Shown: positions 36,031-45,313, counted from the first letter of the stretch. The stretch is DNA of 64,000 bases from Pseudomonas orientalis (GCF_002934065.1 NZ_CP018049.1:2664501-2728500); one strand, 5' to 3'. Notes: generated by a model not told the origin, from the sequence alone. Translations and numbers: made by a program.

Positions 36031-39000
36031 TCACTCAGGCGCGAAGATTTGCAGGTCTCCGGTTATGTCGTTACGGGAAGTCATCGTGCCCTGCGGACCC
36101 GGCCGCGCGTCCGTGGAGTGGGTGCCGTAGCCGACCTTCAGGCCCGCTCGTTCATACACCCCGATGCCCAGCCCTCCGGTAGCTTCTGCCAGACCCGTAA
36201 TGCCCTGGGTGGTATTGATGTGCTGACGCCCGACCAAGGCAATGACTTTGCCTTTATGCTTGTGCCGTAGCAGTTCGCGGGAGGCGTAATAGTTCATTTC
36301 CTTGAGCCGGCGTGTGTTGCGCTCCGTTTCGCTCAAGGCGGTGAAGGCACTTCGATCATGCCGATGGCGAGTCAGGTAAAAGTGGTCGAGTGGCACTACC
36401 TCGATGCCGTTGTCCTGAAATTTCTTGATCAGCGTCTGCAAATTCAGCGCCGGGTCGTCAGGCCGGTGTCCTGGTCCCGTATGGCCCATGCCATCGTCCT
36501 TGAGTCGCATCTTGCTATCGTAAACGACGCCCTCGATACCGATGACCTTGACGTTTTTGCGCTTGAACAGGGCGATGTGCTCATCCAGTGTGCGGAACGT
36601 GGCCAGGTGTCGGTGGTTTTCGCCAAATATCACGATATCCGAGCTGTCCAGGGCTTTTTCGATCAGGTCGGACACGGCCTCGTAGGGTTTGGTTTGAGGG
36701 AGGGTAGGGCGGGGCAGCGCAAGGTGTGTCTGCAGCGCTGCATGGCTTCGATTCATCTCCAGTTCGAAGCGGTCCTGCGTGGGTTGCCTGCGGCTCGGGG
36801 TGAAATGCGCTTCGTTGGGGGCGCCCCTGATGGCGTCGACGTACTCCTGCGTGGTGGGCGGTAAATGATCGGTTTTATGAACGATAGCGCCCGTTTGTGG
36901 GGCAACCCCATTTCGCCGCCCTTGCGAGAGTGAAACCTGGCCGGGATTTTTGTACGGATTCACCCGATGGTGTCGATGGACGTCGGCGCGTGCTTTGGAA
37001 GAGCGGCGCGCGTCGGGAGACGGGGGCATCAGCGTATGGGATGGTTTGAAGTCCTCCAAAGGCGGGCCGTAGGGCTGCATGTGGGTGGCGTCGAACGCAT
37101 ACCACTGCTCATTGTGTTTGACGGCGCTGGCGTTCACCGTGGTGCCCGCCACGTTGGCCGCCCCTGTGGCGGCAGCGTCATAGCGTGCGCTGGCGGCGAC
37201 CAGCGCCGGTTGACCAGCCGTTCCCCTGAGGGTGCGCAGGCCATCTCGCGTAGCGCTTGCGCCCTCATAGGCCAATTTGCCGGCCCCCAGGAACAATTCG
37301 CCCGCGCCGTTGAACGGATTGAGCTCCTTGAGCAAGGGGGGAATCATGATTTTGGTGACTTTGAGCGCCTTGCTCAGGGTGGAAGCAGTCGTTCCCAGCA
37401 CTTTTCCTGCTTTGGCGGCGGCACCAACGCCTGCGGTGATGAAGCCGAACATATCGAAGGCGACATCGTTGATGCCTTCACTGTAGTTGCCGTCGTTGAA
37501 ATTGACGATGGCTGAACGCAAGGGAATCAAGTCCAGAAAGGCATTTCTCAACGTTCTGGTCTGTTCAGCTCGGCGCTCTGCAGACGTGGTCCCGGCGGCG
37601 GCTTTACCCCGTGCAGGGTTGTCGAGGTCCAGTGCCCCAAGAATCGACTCGGCGATGTGATGGCTGCGCGGGCTGGTAAACATATAAGGCGCAGAGGCCA
37701 TGCCGGACTGCTCCTCGTCGAGGCTGTCGCGCTTGTAGTTGTCCGTGTCGACCCAGGTGAGCAAGGGATTGGTCGGCAGGTAACTGACGAACGTCCGCAT
37801 GCCATCGACCACCTTGCTTTTGTCGATATCCGGGAAAAACTCCTCCACCTTACTGACTTCATCCGAGACATATTCCGGAGCACGCGGCACGGTTCGGTGG
37901 TTGATGTTGTGAATGACGCCTTTCTCAGTATCGAACTCATACTTGGACACCTTGCCGTCTTTCTCCGCCGTCACCAGTATTTTCGGGCTGGTATGAAACA
38001 ACATGGGATCGGTGAACGGAAGGAGACTGACTCTGTAGCTTTTCTCCTGGTAATACTTGAGTTTCCCCGTGCTGAGGTTTTTTTTATCCTCGGGCGCAAG
38101 TTGACTGAGCGCATTGAGAACAGAAAGTTTTTTGACGGTTTTATGCTGAGCGGTGGCCTTTGCAAAGGCTTCGTTGAAGGCCCGTGGAACGTTGAAGTCC
38201 GGGCTTTTGGTGAAGGCGATAAGCGTATCGATATCAACCCCGCTGGCGCCTTTTTTGATACCCCAGCGCCCATCCATGACCACCCCTTCCATGACGATCT
38301 CAAGCAGCGAATAAGGCTTGCCGGGTTTGGGGGGCAGGCTGTTGGAAAGTCTGGAGTAAAGTTTTTCATCGATCGATGTGCTTTGCCCGAATGTCTTTTC
38401 CAGTAGCGCCCGCGCCATCTGTTCGCGGTCGGGCATCGGCGTGTCCGATAACGCGCAGGCTTCTTGCAGTTTCGCTTGCTGATGGGTGAAGGCCGCTTGT
38501 GCCTGGCTGACTTCATCCTGGCTGTACAGCGCGTCGTCTTTGGCTTCGAGGATATTATTGGCCACCCCCCAGTCCAGCAATGCTGCTTTTTGTGCGGATG
38601 CGGGAGCCGGACTGAGAGTGCTTGCCATGATCATCACTTCGGCGAAGGTCATGTTGGCTACCCTTCCAGGTGCCTGGGCCTCGATCGCGGCAGTGGCGAT
38701 GCACAGATTCGCCCAGGCCTGGCTGCCGTAAAGTACATGCTCGGGAATATCTTTAACCAGAAATTGCGGCGCTGTGCGCATCAGCAGCACATGCGCGGCG
38801 GTTTTGGCCAGGGCAGGCGATGTTCTTTCGTTGTCGATCAAGTGCTGGCGCAGCGCCGCAACGAGGGTGGAAGGCGGCTGGAACCAGTGGCCTCTTTGCG
38901 CCAGATCGAAGTCGGCCGGGCGGTTGCGATGGGGGGTGGTGATGGACTCCGGATCGAGTCCCAGATGGATGACCGCCAAGGTGTAATCGTTAACGCTGTT

Positions 39001-40665
39001 TTCGGTGGCAATGCCATTCATCTCGGTTTGCATGGCCAGCCCCAGCGCTTGACCAGCCGTGGAATTCACAAGGGTTTCCAGGGTTTTGACCGGGTCTTCC
39101 AGCGTTTCGACAGACAGTGGCTGGCGCCTCAGCAGGCAGTCCAGCACGCCGAGCCGGGGGCTTTCCTGTTCGTCGTTGGTGCGGCTGAAGTGTTCGATGG
39201 CGGCGGCGCGCAGCGCTGGCTGGTCTTCAAGACGCAAGGGTACCGGCCAGGACAAAGCGCCAGCGAAGTTACCGAACGGGTGTTGCCGGGCTCGTGCTGA
39301 GGCGGTTTGCGCCAATGACAGCAAGGCATCGCGGCTCGTTGGTATTGCAAGGCCATTTTCGCCGATGAATGTTTCAAGACTGACGGATTTACCGGGTTCC
39401 AGTATGTAGGGTAAGTAGTGAGCGGAGCTTGGGGAAACATTCATCGGCGTTTGTTTCAAGTACGCTGATACTTCCCGCGCCGATGGGTTTTCCGGCAGTT
39501 GTTCAACGGCGTCGTTGAGTTTTTGTGCCAGGTACTTCCAGTTTTTCCGATTCTCCAGCTTCCGAGCGAAGACCTCGCTGCCACTTGCCTGGTCCAGGTG
39601 ATCGAGCAGCAGGTCGGTGCGCGCCCACAGCGCATGGGTGCCGTCGAAATGCGCCGCCAGTTCGGCGGTTTGCGCAAGGTTGTCCAGGGTTTGCGGAAGG
39701 CGCAGGGGCTCGGCAATCGTCCTGACGCCTTGCGCCTGGTTTTGCGTGTGCAAAAGGTTTTGGGCCTGCTGCTGTTGGCGTTCCAGCAGCTGCGGCAGGC
39801 CTGTTGCAATGACATCGTCGGCGACCGGAACCAGGGTTTGGCTGAGCTGATTTTTCCAGTCGCATGCCAAGCTCTCTTCGACTGTCAGTGGCAGGCTCTG
39901 CATCAACTGTCGGGCGCTGTCGGGTTCATCGCTGATGCGTTGGCGCAGGGTTTCAAACGCCTTGCCTGGGCTGTCGAACGCCTCAAAACCATCGCGGGGG
40001 GTATACAGCACTGCCAGGCCTTGTTGTTCGCTGGGCGGTAATGTCCTGTCCGCATCGGCCGTGTCGAAGCGACGCAGCGCGGATGAGCCGTCGCTGCTGG
40101 TGATGATAAAGGCGCCTGCCAGCAGGGTGCCGGTGGGCTGCGGCGTATCGAGCCTGAGCGGATACACCCCCGGCCGCTCGCCCTCTTTCATGGCTCGTTC
40201 GCGCGCTGCCAGGGTAGGGTGCTCAATGGCCGTGTCAATCAGCGTCTTGGCAGCCGGTTTCAGCGTGCCGTCTTCCACCCGCAAGGCCGCCAGCGTGGAC
40301 AGCATTTCCCGATGGGTGCCCAGCAGTTCATCCTGCGCGGACGCGAGGTTGTCTGCGTCAGCACGGGGTTCGGTCCAGAATCGCGCAATGCTCGAAGGCC
40401 CCTGCTGGTCGATGCTCGGTTGCCGATCTATCAGCGCCTGGATCTTCTCACTCAGTACCTGATATTGGTTGAGCAGCAGGCGCTGATCGGTGATGTGCAC
40501 GCCGTTCAGCAGGGCTGTACGAATCGCGCTGACGGGGCTGATGCCCGCCACGTGAGCAGGCGTTGGCGTTTGCGACGATGCGCTGACAGGTCTTGTATCA
40601 GGCGTGTGTATGTCGCGAGCAGCAACGTCCCGGCGCAGGCGGGGGTGGGCGATACCTATAGGCAA
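36031..40665 (-). CDS. Giant dermonecrotic-toxin-like protein with a TIKI/ChaN-like C-terminal domain
   Basis: This protein of about 1544 residues resembles the large Pseudomonas proteins labelled dermonecrotic toxin/DUF6543. Indicators are a helical N-terminal half with GAFIITSSDGSS...LAVLYTPRDGFEAFDSPGKA, and a central LRNAFLDLIPLRSAIVNFNDGNYSEGINDVAFDMFGFITAGVGAA. The last ~200 residues carry VIFGENHRH (GExH at 1348-1351), VIGIEGVVYD and ALVGRQHINTTQG (His1482). That pattern fits the TIKI/TraB/ChaN/EreA superfamily, which also includes a domain of Pasteurella toxin. The frame opens at 40905, but TTG 40665 (GGAG 8 bases before) is preferred because the longer form would overlap a lipoprotein gene. 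No signal peptide, secretion genes or immunity gene are seen. Confidence 0.8.
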   Translation of the reverse strand: MPIGIAHPRLRRDVAARDIHTPDTRPVSASSQTPTPAHVAGISPVSAIRTALLNGVHITDQRLLLNQYQVLSEKIQALIDRQPSIDQQGPSSIARFWTEPRADADNLASAQDELLGTHREMLSTLAALRVEDGTLKPAAKTLIDTAIEHPTLAARERAMKEGERPGVYPLRLDTPQPTGTLLAGAFIITSSDGSSALRRFDTADADRTLPPSEQQGLAVLYTPRDGFEAFDSPGKAFETLRQRISDEPDSARQLMQSLPLTVEESLACDWKNQLSQTLVPVADDVIATGLPQLLERQQQQAQNLLHTQNQAQGVRTIAEPLRLPQTLDNLAQTAELAAHFDGTHALWARTDLLLDHLDQASGSEVFARKLENRKNWKYLAQKLNDAVEQLPENPSAREVSAYLKQTPMNVSPSSAHYLPYILEPGKSVSLETFIGENGLAIPTSRDALLSLAQTASARARQHPFGNFAGALSWPVPLRLEDQPALRAAAIEHFSRTNDEQESPRLGVLDCLLRRQPLSVETLEDPVKTLETLVNSTAGQALGLAMQTEMNGIATENSVNDYTLAVIHLGLDPESITTPHRNRPADFDLAQRGHWFQPPSTLVAALRQHLIDNERTSPALAKTAAHVLLMRTAPQFLVKDIPEHVLYGSQAWANLCIATAAIEAQAPGRVANMTFAEVMIMASTLSPAPASAQKAALLDWGVANNILEAKDDALYSQDEVSQAQAAFTHQQAKLQEACALSDTPMPDREQMARALLEKTFGQSTSIDEKLYSRLSNSLPPKPGKPYSLLEIVMEGVVMDGRWGIKKGASGVDIDTLIAFTKSPDFNVPRAFNEAFAKATAQHKTVKKLSVLNALSQLAPEDKKNLSTGKLKYYQEKSYRVSLLPFTDPMLFHTSPKILVTAEKDGKVSKYEFDTEKGVIHNINHRTVPRAPEYVSDEVSKVEEFFPDIDKSKVVDGMRTFVSYLPTNPLLTWVDTDNYKRDSLDEEQSGMASAPYMFTSPRSHHIAESILGALDLDNPARGKAAAGTTSAERRAEQTRTLRNAFLDLIPLRSAIVNFNDGNYSEGINDVAFDMFGFITAGVGAAAKAGKVLGTTASTLSKALKVTKIMIPPLLKELNPFNGAGELFLGAGKLAYEGASATRDGLRTLRGTAGQPALVAASARYDAAATGAANVAGTTVNASAVKHNEQWYAFDATHMQPYGPPLEDFKPSHTLMPPSPDARRSSKARADVHRHHRVNPYKNPGQVSLSQGRRNGVAPQTGAIVHKTDHLPPTTQEYVDAIRGAPNEAHFTPSRRQPTQDRFELEMNRSHAALQTHLALPRPTLPQTKPYEAVSDLIEKALDSSDIVIFGENHRHLATFRTLDEHIALFKRKNVKVIGIEGVVYDSKMRLKDDGMGHTGPGHRPDDPALNLQTLIKKFQDNGIEVVPLDHFYLTRHRHDRSAFTALSETERNTRRLKEMNYYASRELLRHKHKGKVIALVGRQHINTTQGITGLAEATGGLGIGVYERAGLKVGYGTHSTDARPGPQGTMTSRNDITGDLQIFAPE

Positions 40666-40843
40666 GGGGTGTACTCCAACAGCGTTGGCCCATGCTTCCT
40701 GACGACAATTGGGGGGAATCTTTCCTTGGTGGGCTCGCAGTATGTGAGATGCGGACCTTGGATGGTTCCGACAGATGCGGGGAAAGAAATTTATAAAAAT
40801 GTGCCGCTCGTTTGCCGGTAAGGCAAGCGCGCGGCCGACGCAG

Positions 40844-40978
40844 TCAGCGGCGCTCGTATCCTGGGCCGCCGCCATAATGATGGTCATGCCAGCCGCCACC
40901 CCCACGCGGGAAAAAGAAGCAGCCGCTCAGGGTCAACATGATCAGCAAGGGGATCAGCAGGGCGATTCGGCGCAGCAT
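40844..40978 (-). CDS. Small Gly/His-rich lipoprotein (44 aa)
   Basis: This is a 44-residue lipoprotein: MLRRIALLIPLLIMLTLSGC gives a clear signal with lipobox LSGC. The mature peptide is Gly, His and Tyr rich (RGGGGWHDHHYGGGPGYERR). GGAGGA lies 8 bases before ATG 40978. The longer open frame upstream lacks such a site. Metal binding by the histidines is possible but unproven. Confidence 0.8.
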   Translation of the reverse strand: MLRRIALLIPLLIMLTLSGCFFFPRGGGGWHDHHYGGGPGYERR

Positions 40979-41151
40979 TTCTACATCCTCCGGGGTATTC
41001 ACAAGATCGAACGGGCGCGGAACGAGCCAAAGCTTTTCATCGCCTGTAACATGAGACCTCGCAGTCCCCGGTCCATCCCCGTTTCCGGGTATGTGCTTGG
41101 CATGCGCGGCGATACACAGTGGATACATTCTTAAAGGTGCAGGAACTCGTC

Positions 41152-41346
41152 ATGACCCAAAAGCAACGTCTGAAATATTCGATCCTGATTGCCCTGGCCG
41201 TTCTGGCCTCGATGTTCGGTCTGTCCTACCTGCAGAACATGGGCGTGATCAGCGAAAAAACCTTCCAGTACCTGGCGATTGCGATTGCCGTGGTGGTGGT
41301 CGTGATCAACGGCATCATGCGTCGCAAGGTCAAGCCCCACTTCTGA
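41152..41346 (+). CDS. Small two-helix membrane protein (64 aa)
   Basis: This 64-residue protein starts MTQKQRLKYSILIALAVLA. It has two hydrophobic helices (about 10-28 and 38-56) and a basic C-terminus (RRKVKPHF). ATG 41152 is chosen because AGGA precedes it; the frame is open from 41119. No domain is recognised. It is divergent from the lipoprotein gene and convergent with the HTH gene at 41357. Confidence 0.75.
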   Translation: MTQKQRLKYSILIALAVLASMFGLSYLQNMGVISEKTFQYLAIAIAVVVVVINGIMRRKVKPHF

Positions 41347-41356
41347 TGAGCCTGAT

Positions 41357-41737
41357 TCAGACGCGTCCTTCAAGCACTTTGGCAGCCTCTTCATGGAGGC
41401 TGTAGCTCTTGTCGGCATTGAGGGTGATCACGCCCTCGCTGCACAGGCGCTTGAGCACCTCGCGCACGCTGAGAAACGACAACGGGATGCCCAGCTCCAA
41501 TAAATGGCTGTGCACACCGCGCACGCCCAGGGTGCGCTGGTTGCCGGCAGCAGTGAGCAGGGCGTCGATGACCTTCAGCCGAATCAGGCTGGTACGCAGG
41601 CCGAAACACTTGAGCAAATGGCGTATGCGCTGGTTGCCCTGCTGTTCCGGCGTCTTGCCGAACCCTTGTGGACCGTTACCGAACGTGGCCTCGGCGGTTG
41701 ATGAGTGTCCATCCGTGGGCGCTTGTGGGTTGTACAT
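41357..41737 (-). CDS. Fur-like winged-helix regulator (HTH domain only)
   Basis: This 126-residue protein contains a winged helix similar to the N-terminal domain of Fur/Zur (CFGLRTSLIRLKVIDALLTAAGNQRTLGVRGVHSHLLELGIPLSFLSVREVLKRLCSEGVITLNADKSYSL). It lacks the His/Cys-rich metal-binding dimerisation domain. Some Pseudomonas genomes annotate such proteins as Fe2+/Zn2+ uptake regulators. GGAG precedes ATG 41737. It is divergent from pvdQ, 237 bases away, so a link with iron control is possible but unproven. Confidence 0.78.
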   Translation of the reverse strand: MYNPQAPTDGHSSTAEATFGNGPQGFGKTPEQQGNQRIRHLLKCFGLRTSLIRLKVIDALLTAAGNQRTLGVRGVHSHLLELGIPLSFLSVREVLKRLCSEGVITLNADKSYSLHEEAAKVLEGRV

Positions 41738-41893
41738 GCAAAAACTCCTTATCAGAGCCTGATCAGGAAAATGATGGTGCTCTTATTCAATAAGACGAAC
41801 GAACGGGCAAAATCATGAAGTGCAGGATGTAGAAAATGTGTCGGTATCGGGTTTGTCACACTGCGCTCACCCGGAATAAACCCATCGCGCGGC

Positions 41894-41917
41894 TAAATTA
41901 TTCCCGGTGGGTTGCGT
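41894..41917 (+). promoter_or_regulatory. PvdS-type (iron-starvation sigma) promoter of pvdQ
   Basis: TAAAT at 41894-41898 and CGT at 41915-41917 are separated by exactly 16 bases, which is the iron-starvation box recognised by PvdS. The -35 context GGCTAAAT also fits. The chosen pvdQ start codon lies 58 bases beyond the CGT. Confidence 0.8.
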
Positions 41918-41974
41918 CCTAACGGTGGGGCAGTTGTCCCTATCGAGGGATGTTCAATTGACGGTGGAGTCGGC

Positions 41975-44254
41975 GTGATTATTTCCAATGGGTTGTCCAG
42001 GGTATGCGTGGCAGGGATGTTACTGGGTTTGAGCCTGGCGGCATCGGCGCGCGAGCAGGTGGCGCAGGCGTCGGCGGAGATTCGGCGTACCACTTATGGC
42101 GTGCCGCATATCCGTGCCAACGACGAACGCGGCCTGGGTTTCGGCATCGGTTACGCCTATGCCCAGGACAACCTGTGCCTGCTGGCCAATGAAATCGTTA
42201 CGGTGAACGGCCAGCGCTCGAAGTTCTTCGGTCCCGAGCAGGCCACCCTGGAAGAGCGCAACAACCTTGCCAGCGATGTGTTCTTTACCTGGCTGAACAC
42301 GCCGAGCGCGGTCGAGGCATTCTGGAGCGCGCAAACGCCGCAGATGCGCCAGCGCATCGAAGGCTATGTGGCAGGCTTCAATCGTTATCTGAAAGAGCAG
42401 GGCGCACCGGCGCAGTGTCAGGCGGCGTGGGTGCGTCCACTGGTCAAGGAAGACCTGGTCAAGCTGACCCGCAGGCTGCTGGTGGAAGGTGGCGTCGGGC
42501 AGTTCGCCGAAGCCTTGGTTGGGGCGACACCTCCGCAAGCCGTTGCCTCTGTACAGCCAAGCGTAAGGGCATTCGAACTGGCCGCTGCCCATCAACAGCG
42601 TTTTACCCTAGACCGGGGCAGCAACGCCGTGGCCGTCGGCCGGGATCGCTCCTTCAATGGGCGTGGCATGTTGCTGGCCAACCCGCATTTCCCCTGGGTG
42701 GGCGGCATGCGTTTTTACCAGATGCACCTGACCATTCCCGGCCAGCTGGATGTAATGGGCGCGGCCCTGCCCGGCCTGCCGGTGGTGAATATCGGCTTCA
42801 ACCAGCATGTGGCGTGGACGCACACGGTGGACACTTCCAAGCATTTCACCCTGTACCGCCTGACCCTCGACCCCAAGGATTCCACCCGCTACCTGCTCGA
42901 TGGCAAGTCCTTGCCCCTGGATAAAACCACGCTGATCGTGCAGGCCAAACAGGCCGATGGCAGCCTCAAGGATGTCACCCATACGGTCTACAGTTCGCAG
43001 TTCGGCCCCGTGGTGCAATGGCCCGGCAAGCTGGACTGGGACAATCACTACGCCTACAGCCTGCGCGATGCCAACCTCGGCAACGACCGCGTGCTGCAAC
43101 AGTGGTACGCGATGAACCGCGCCGACAGCCTCCAGGCGCTGCAAACCTCGGTGCATACCCTGCAAGGCATCCCGTGGGTCAACACCCTGGCCGCCGATGA
43201 CCAGGGCCAGAGCCTGTACATGAACCTGTCGGTGGTGCCCAACGTCAGTGCCGCCAAGCTCGCGCTGTGCAGCGACCCGCGTGCAGGCCTGCAAATGATC
43301 ATGCTCGACGGCAGCCGCAGCGCCTGCGCCTGGGATATCGACCCCCAGGCTGCGCAAGCGGGGATCTTCCCGGCCGCCCAGTTGCCGCAACTGCAACGCA
43401 GCGACTATGTGCAGCACTCCAACGATTCGGCCTGGATGGCCAACCCCAAGGCGCCGCTTACCGGCTTCTCCCCGGTGATCAGCCAGGACAACATCGGCCT
43501 CGGGCCCCGTGCGCGTTTTGCCCTGCAACGCCTGCAATCCCTGGAGAAACAACCGATCACCGTCAGCGCCCTGCAAAACATGGTCATGGACAACGAGGTG
43601 TACCTGGCAAGCCAAGTCATGCCGGACCTGTTGGCGTTCTGCGCCAAGCACCTGGGCAACGATGCCGCCGCGCTGCAGCCCCTGTGCACCCGCCTGAAAA
43701 CCTGGGACCAGCGCGCCAATCTCGACAGCGGCCTGGGCCTGGTGCATTTCATCAACCTGGTGGAGCACCTGCAGCAGATTCCCGATGCCTGGCGCGTCGC
43801 CTTCGACCCGGCCCACCCGCTGATCACCCCCAAGGGCCTGGCCATCGACCGCGCGCCCGTGGCCAAAGCCCTGCGCGAAGCCATGCTCGCTTCCAGCGCC
43901 GCTGTCGACAAACTCGGCGTGAAGCGCTGGGGCGACATCCAGGTCTCCGGCCAAACCCCTATCCATGGCGGCCCGCAGGAACTGGGCATCTACAACGCCA
44001 TGCAAACCGTGCCCCGCGCCGACGGCAAACGCGAAGTCGTCAGCGGCACCAGCTATTTGCAAATCGTCACCTTCGACGACAAGGGCCCCCAGGCTGTAGG
44101 CGTACTGGCGTTCTCCGAGTCCAGCAACCCGGATTCAGATCACGCCAAGGATCAGACCCAGGCGTTCTCCGAGAAACAGCTGCGTCCACTGCCCTTCACC
44201 GAAGCCCAGATCAATGCCGACCCGCAGTACCAGACGCAACGGGTGAAGGAGTAG
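41975..44254 (+). CDS. pvdQ: Periplasmic acylase PvdQ (pyoverdine maturation / AHL acylase)
   Basis: This 759-residue Ntn-hydrolase follows the P. aeruginosa PvdQ sequence closely along its length (TTYGVPHIRANDERGLGFGIGYAYAQDN, LLANPHFPWVGGMRFYQMHLTIPG, HVAWTHTVDTS). The autocatalytic nucleophile is Ser216 in DRGSNAVAVG, one residue off the P. aeruginosa position. It removes the myristic acid from acylated pyoverdine precursors in the periplasm and can cleave long-chain acyl-homoserine lactones. GTG 41975 has GGAG 6 bases before it and gives a signal peptide; upstream frame codons fall within the promoter. No other pyoverdine genes are nearby. Confidence 0.95.
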   Translation: MIISNGLSRVCVAGMLLGLSLAASAREQVAQASAEIRRTTYGVPHIRANDERGLGFGIGYAYAQDNLCLLANEIVTVNGQRSKFFGPEQATLEERNNLASDVFFTWLNTPSAVEAFWSAQTPQMRQRIEGYVAGFNRYLKEQGAPAQCQAAWVRPLVKEDLVKLTRRLLVEGGVGQFAEALVGATPPQAVASVQPSVRAFELAAAHQQRFTLDRGSNAVAVGRDRSFNGRGMLLANPHFPWVGGMRFYQMHLTIPGQLDVMGAALPGLPVVNIGFNQHVAWTHTVDTSKHFTLYRLTLDPKDSTRYLLDGKSLPLDKTTLIVQAKQADGSLKDVTHTVYSSQFGPVVQWPGKLDWDNHYAYSLRDANLGNDRVLQQWYAMNRADSLQALQTSVHTLQGIPWVNTLAADDQGQSLYMNLSVVPNVSAAKLALCSDPRAGLQMIMLDGSRSACAWDIDPQAAQAGIFPAAQLPQLQRSDYVQHSNDSAWMANPKAPLTGFSPVISQDNIGLGPRARFALQRLQSLEKQPITVSALQNMVMDNEVYLASQVMPDLLAFCAKHLGNDAAALQPLCTRLKTWDQRANLDSGLGLVHFINLVEHLQQIPDAWRVAFDPAHPLITPKGLAIDRAPVAKALREAMLASSAAVDKLGVKRWGDIQVSGQTPIHGGPQELGIYNAMQTVPRADGKREVVSGTSYLQIVTFDDKGPQAVGVLAFSESSNPDSDHAKDQTQAFSEKQLRPLPFTEAQINADPQYQTQRVKE

Positions 44255-44262
44255 GGCGGGCA

Positions 44263-44312
44263 CGCAACCCCTTGATGCCAATGCGAAATATTTTTGAAAT
44301 CAAGGGGTTGCG
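44263..44312 (+). terminator. Large inverted repeat after pvdQ
   Basis: Perfect 14-bp arms (CGCAACCCCTTGAT and its complement) enclose a 22-base A/T-rich loop, starting 8 bases after the pvdQ stop codon. No T-run follows, so terminator function is only likely from position. The remaining bases to 44487 show no gene; they should include the tRNA promoter. Confidence 0.5.
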
Positions 44313-44487
44313 GGCAAAAGCAAATAAGTACATAATGGCGCCCATCGAACGCAATGAATCATTAAAAACTTTAATGTATTCAATGAGTTAGGTGTGTTGG
44401 ATAAGTTGCAGAGTAGAGGCGCGCTTCACAGAGCCCACTCAAGTTTGTATGCGATAAGTGCCGGCAACACAGGCATTGATCGTTTGA

Positions 44488-44561
44488 GGCCGAGTAGCAA
44501 AATGGTTATGCAGCGGATTGCAAATCCGCCTACGCCGGTTCGATTCCGACCTCGGCCTCCA
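44488..44561 (+). tRNA. tRNA-Cys (anticodon GCA)
   Basis: The 74-base gene has acceptor arms GGCCGAG and CTCGGCC, an anticodon stem-loop GCGGATTGCAAATCCGC with GCA at 44520-44522, a T-loop GGTTCGATTCC and an encoded CCA end. Confidence 0.97.
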
Positions 44562-44569
44562 CTCTTGAA

Positions 44570-44601
44570 AACCCCGTAGATTAACGTCTACGGGGTTTTT
44601 T
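44570..44601 (+). terminator. Rho-independent terminator of tRNA-Cys
   Basis: An 11-bp stem (AACCCCGTAGA and its complement) with a 6-base loop is followed by TTTT, directly after the tRNA. Confidence 0.92.
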
Positions 44602-44667
44602 ATTGTCTGTGAAAAAGTGGAAATCTTATCCGCTCAAGGATCAGGACTGAGAAAATCACCGCCGTCT

Positions 44668-44765
44668 GTAGGAGCGAGCTTGCTCGCGAAAAACGTCAAC
44701 GATAATGCGTGCTTCCTGAATGAGCGCGGTGCCTGTGAGTTTTTCGCGAGCAAGCTCGCTCCTAC
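44668..44765. repeat. REPIN, second type, near-identical to the copy at 25716
   Basis: This 98-base doublet has ends GTAGGAGCGAGCTTGCTCGC in inverted orientation. Read on the minus strand it matches the 25716-25813 element at about 94 of 98 positions by eye. Confidence 0.9.
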
Positions 44766-44823
44766 ATTTAGGGTTTGGCCTCGATAGCGGTGGGTCAGAA
44801 ATACCTATATTGACTGACACGCC

Positions 44824-44850
44824 GCCATCGGGGGCAAGCCCCCTCCCACA
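44824..44850 (-). repeat. REP element
   Basis: This is a single copy of the first REP type (GGGGGCAAGCCCCCTCCCAC), 58 bases after the second-type REPIN. Confidence 0.82.
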
Positions 44851-44946
44851 TGGGATCACCATTCGTCTGCCACCCGGCACTCTGCCTGCCATGCCGTCTC
44901 TGAATATCAAGCGCGGATATCCCGAGCGTAGGAACGGAGAACCAGC

Positions 44947-45144
44947 ATGCATATCAACGAGAATGCCCCGGGGAACCTGTCTCAGCAGGACGTGACTCGT
45001 AGCACCGATAACGAAACCGGTCACGACCCTAAGCGTGATGAGGACAACATTCCGCTACCGCCGGACGACGAAGCGCCGCTGGAGGAGGATATGTCGGATG
45101 TGGACGCGGCCGATTCGGTGGCGAGTGAGCATCCGGATAACTAG
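44947..45144 (+). CDS. Small acidic hypothetical protein (65 aa)
   Basis: This 65-residue, highly acidic, hydrophilic and probably disordered protein starts MHINENAPGNLSQQDVTRST and runs into DDEAPLEEDMSDVDAADS. GGAG stands before ATG 44947, and a clean terminator follows at 45164, so it looks like a real monocistronic gene. No function can be assigned. Confidence 0.75.
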   Translation: MHINENAPGNLSQQDVTRSTDNETGHDPKRDEDNIPLPPDDEAPLEEDMSDVDAADSVASEHPDN

Positions 45145-45163
45145 TGATTGATTCAAGCTAATG

Positions 45164-45187
45164 AACCCGGCCTGGCCGGGTTTTTTT
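45164..45187 (+). terminator. Rho-independent terminator
   Basis: An 8-bp stem (AACCCGGC and its complement), loop CTG and a T-run of 7 lie 20 bases after the small acidic gene. Confidence 0.92.
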
Positions 45188-45313
45188 GCGGTGCAGAACG
45201 AGCCTGCCATCGTTTTTTCAAATCCAGAGTCCGTGGTTTTCGACGAATGACGTGTCTGGATCAAGGGTTCCAGCCTTTAAACGGTTGTCACGAACGCTTC
45301 AGCCGACTACCCT

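Noticed and set aside
40666..40905. N-terminal extension of the giant toxin-like protein
   Set aside because: The extra 80 codons read as non-protein-like sequence and overlap the lipoprotein gene at 40844-40978. A TTG with a good binding site at 40665 is simpler.
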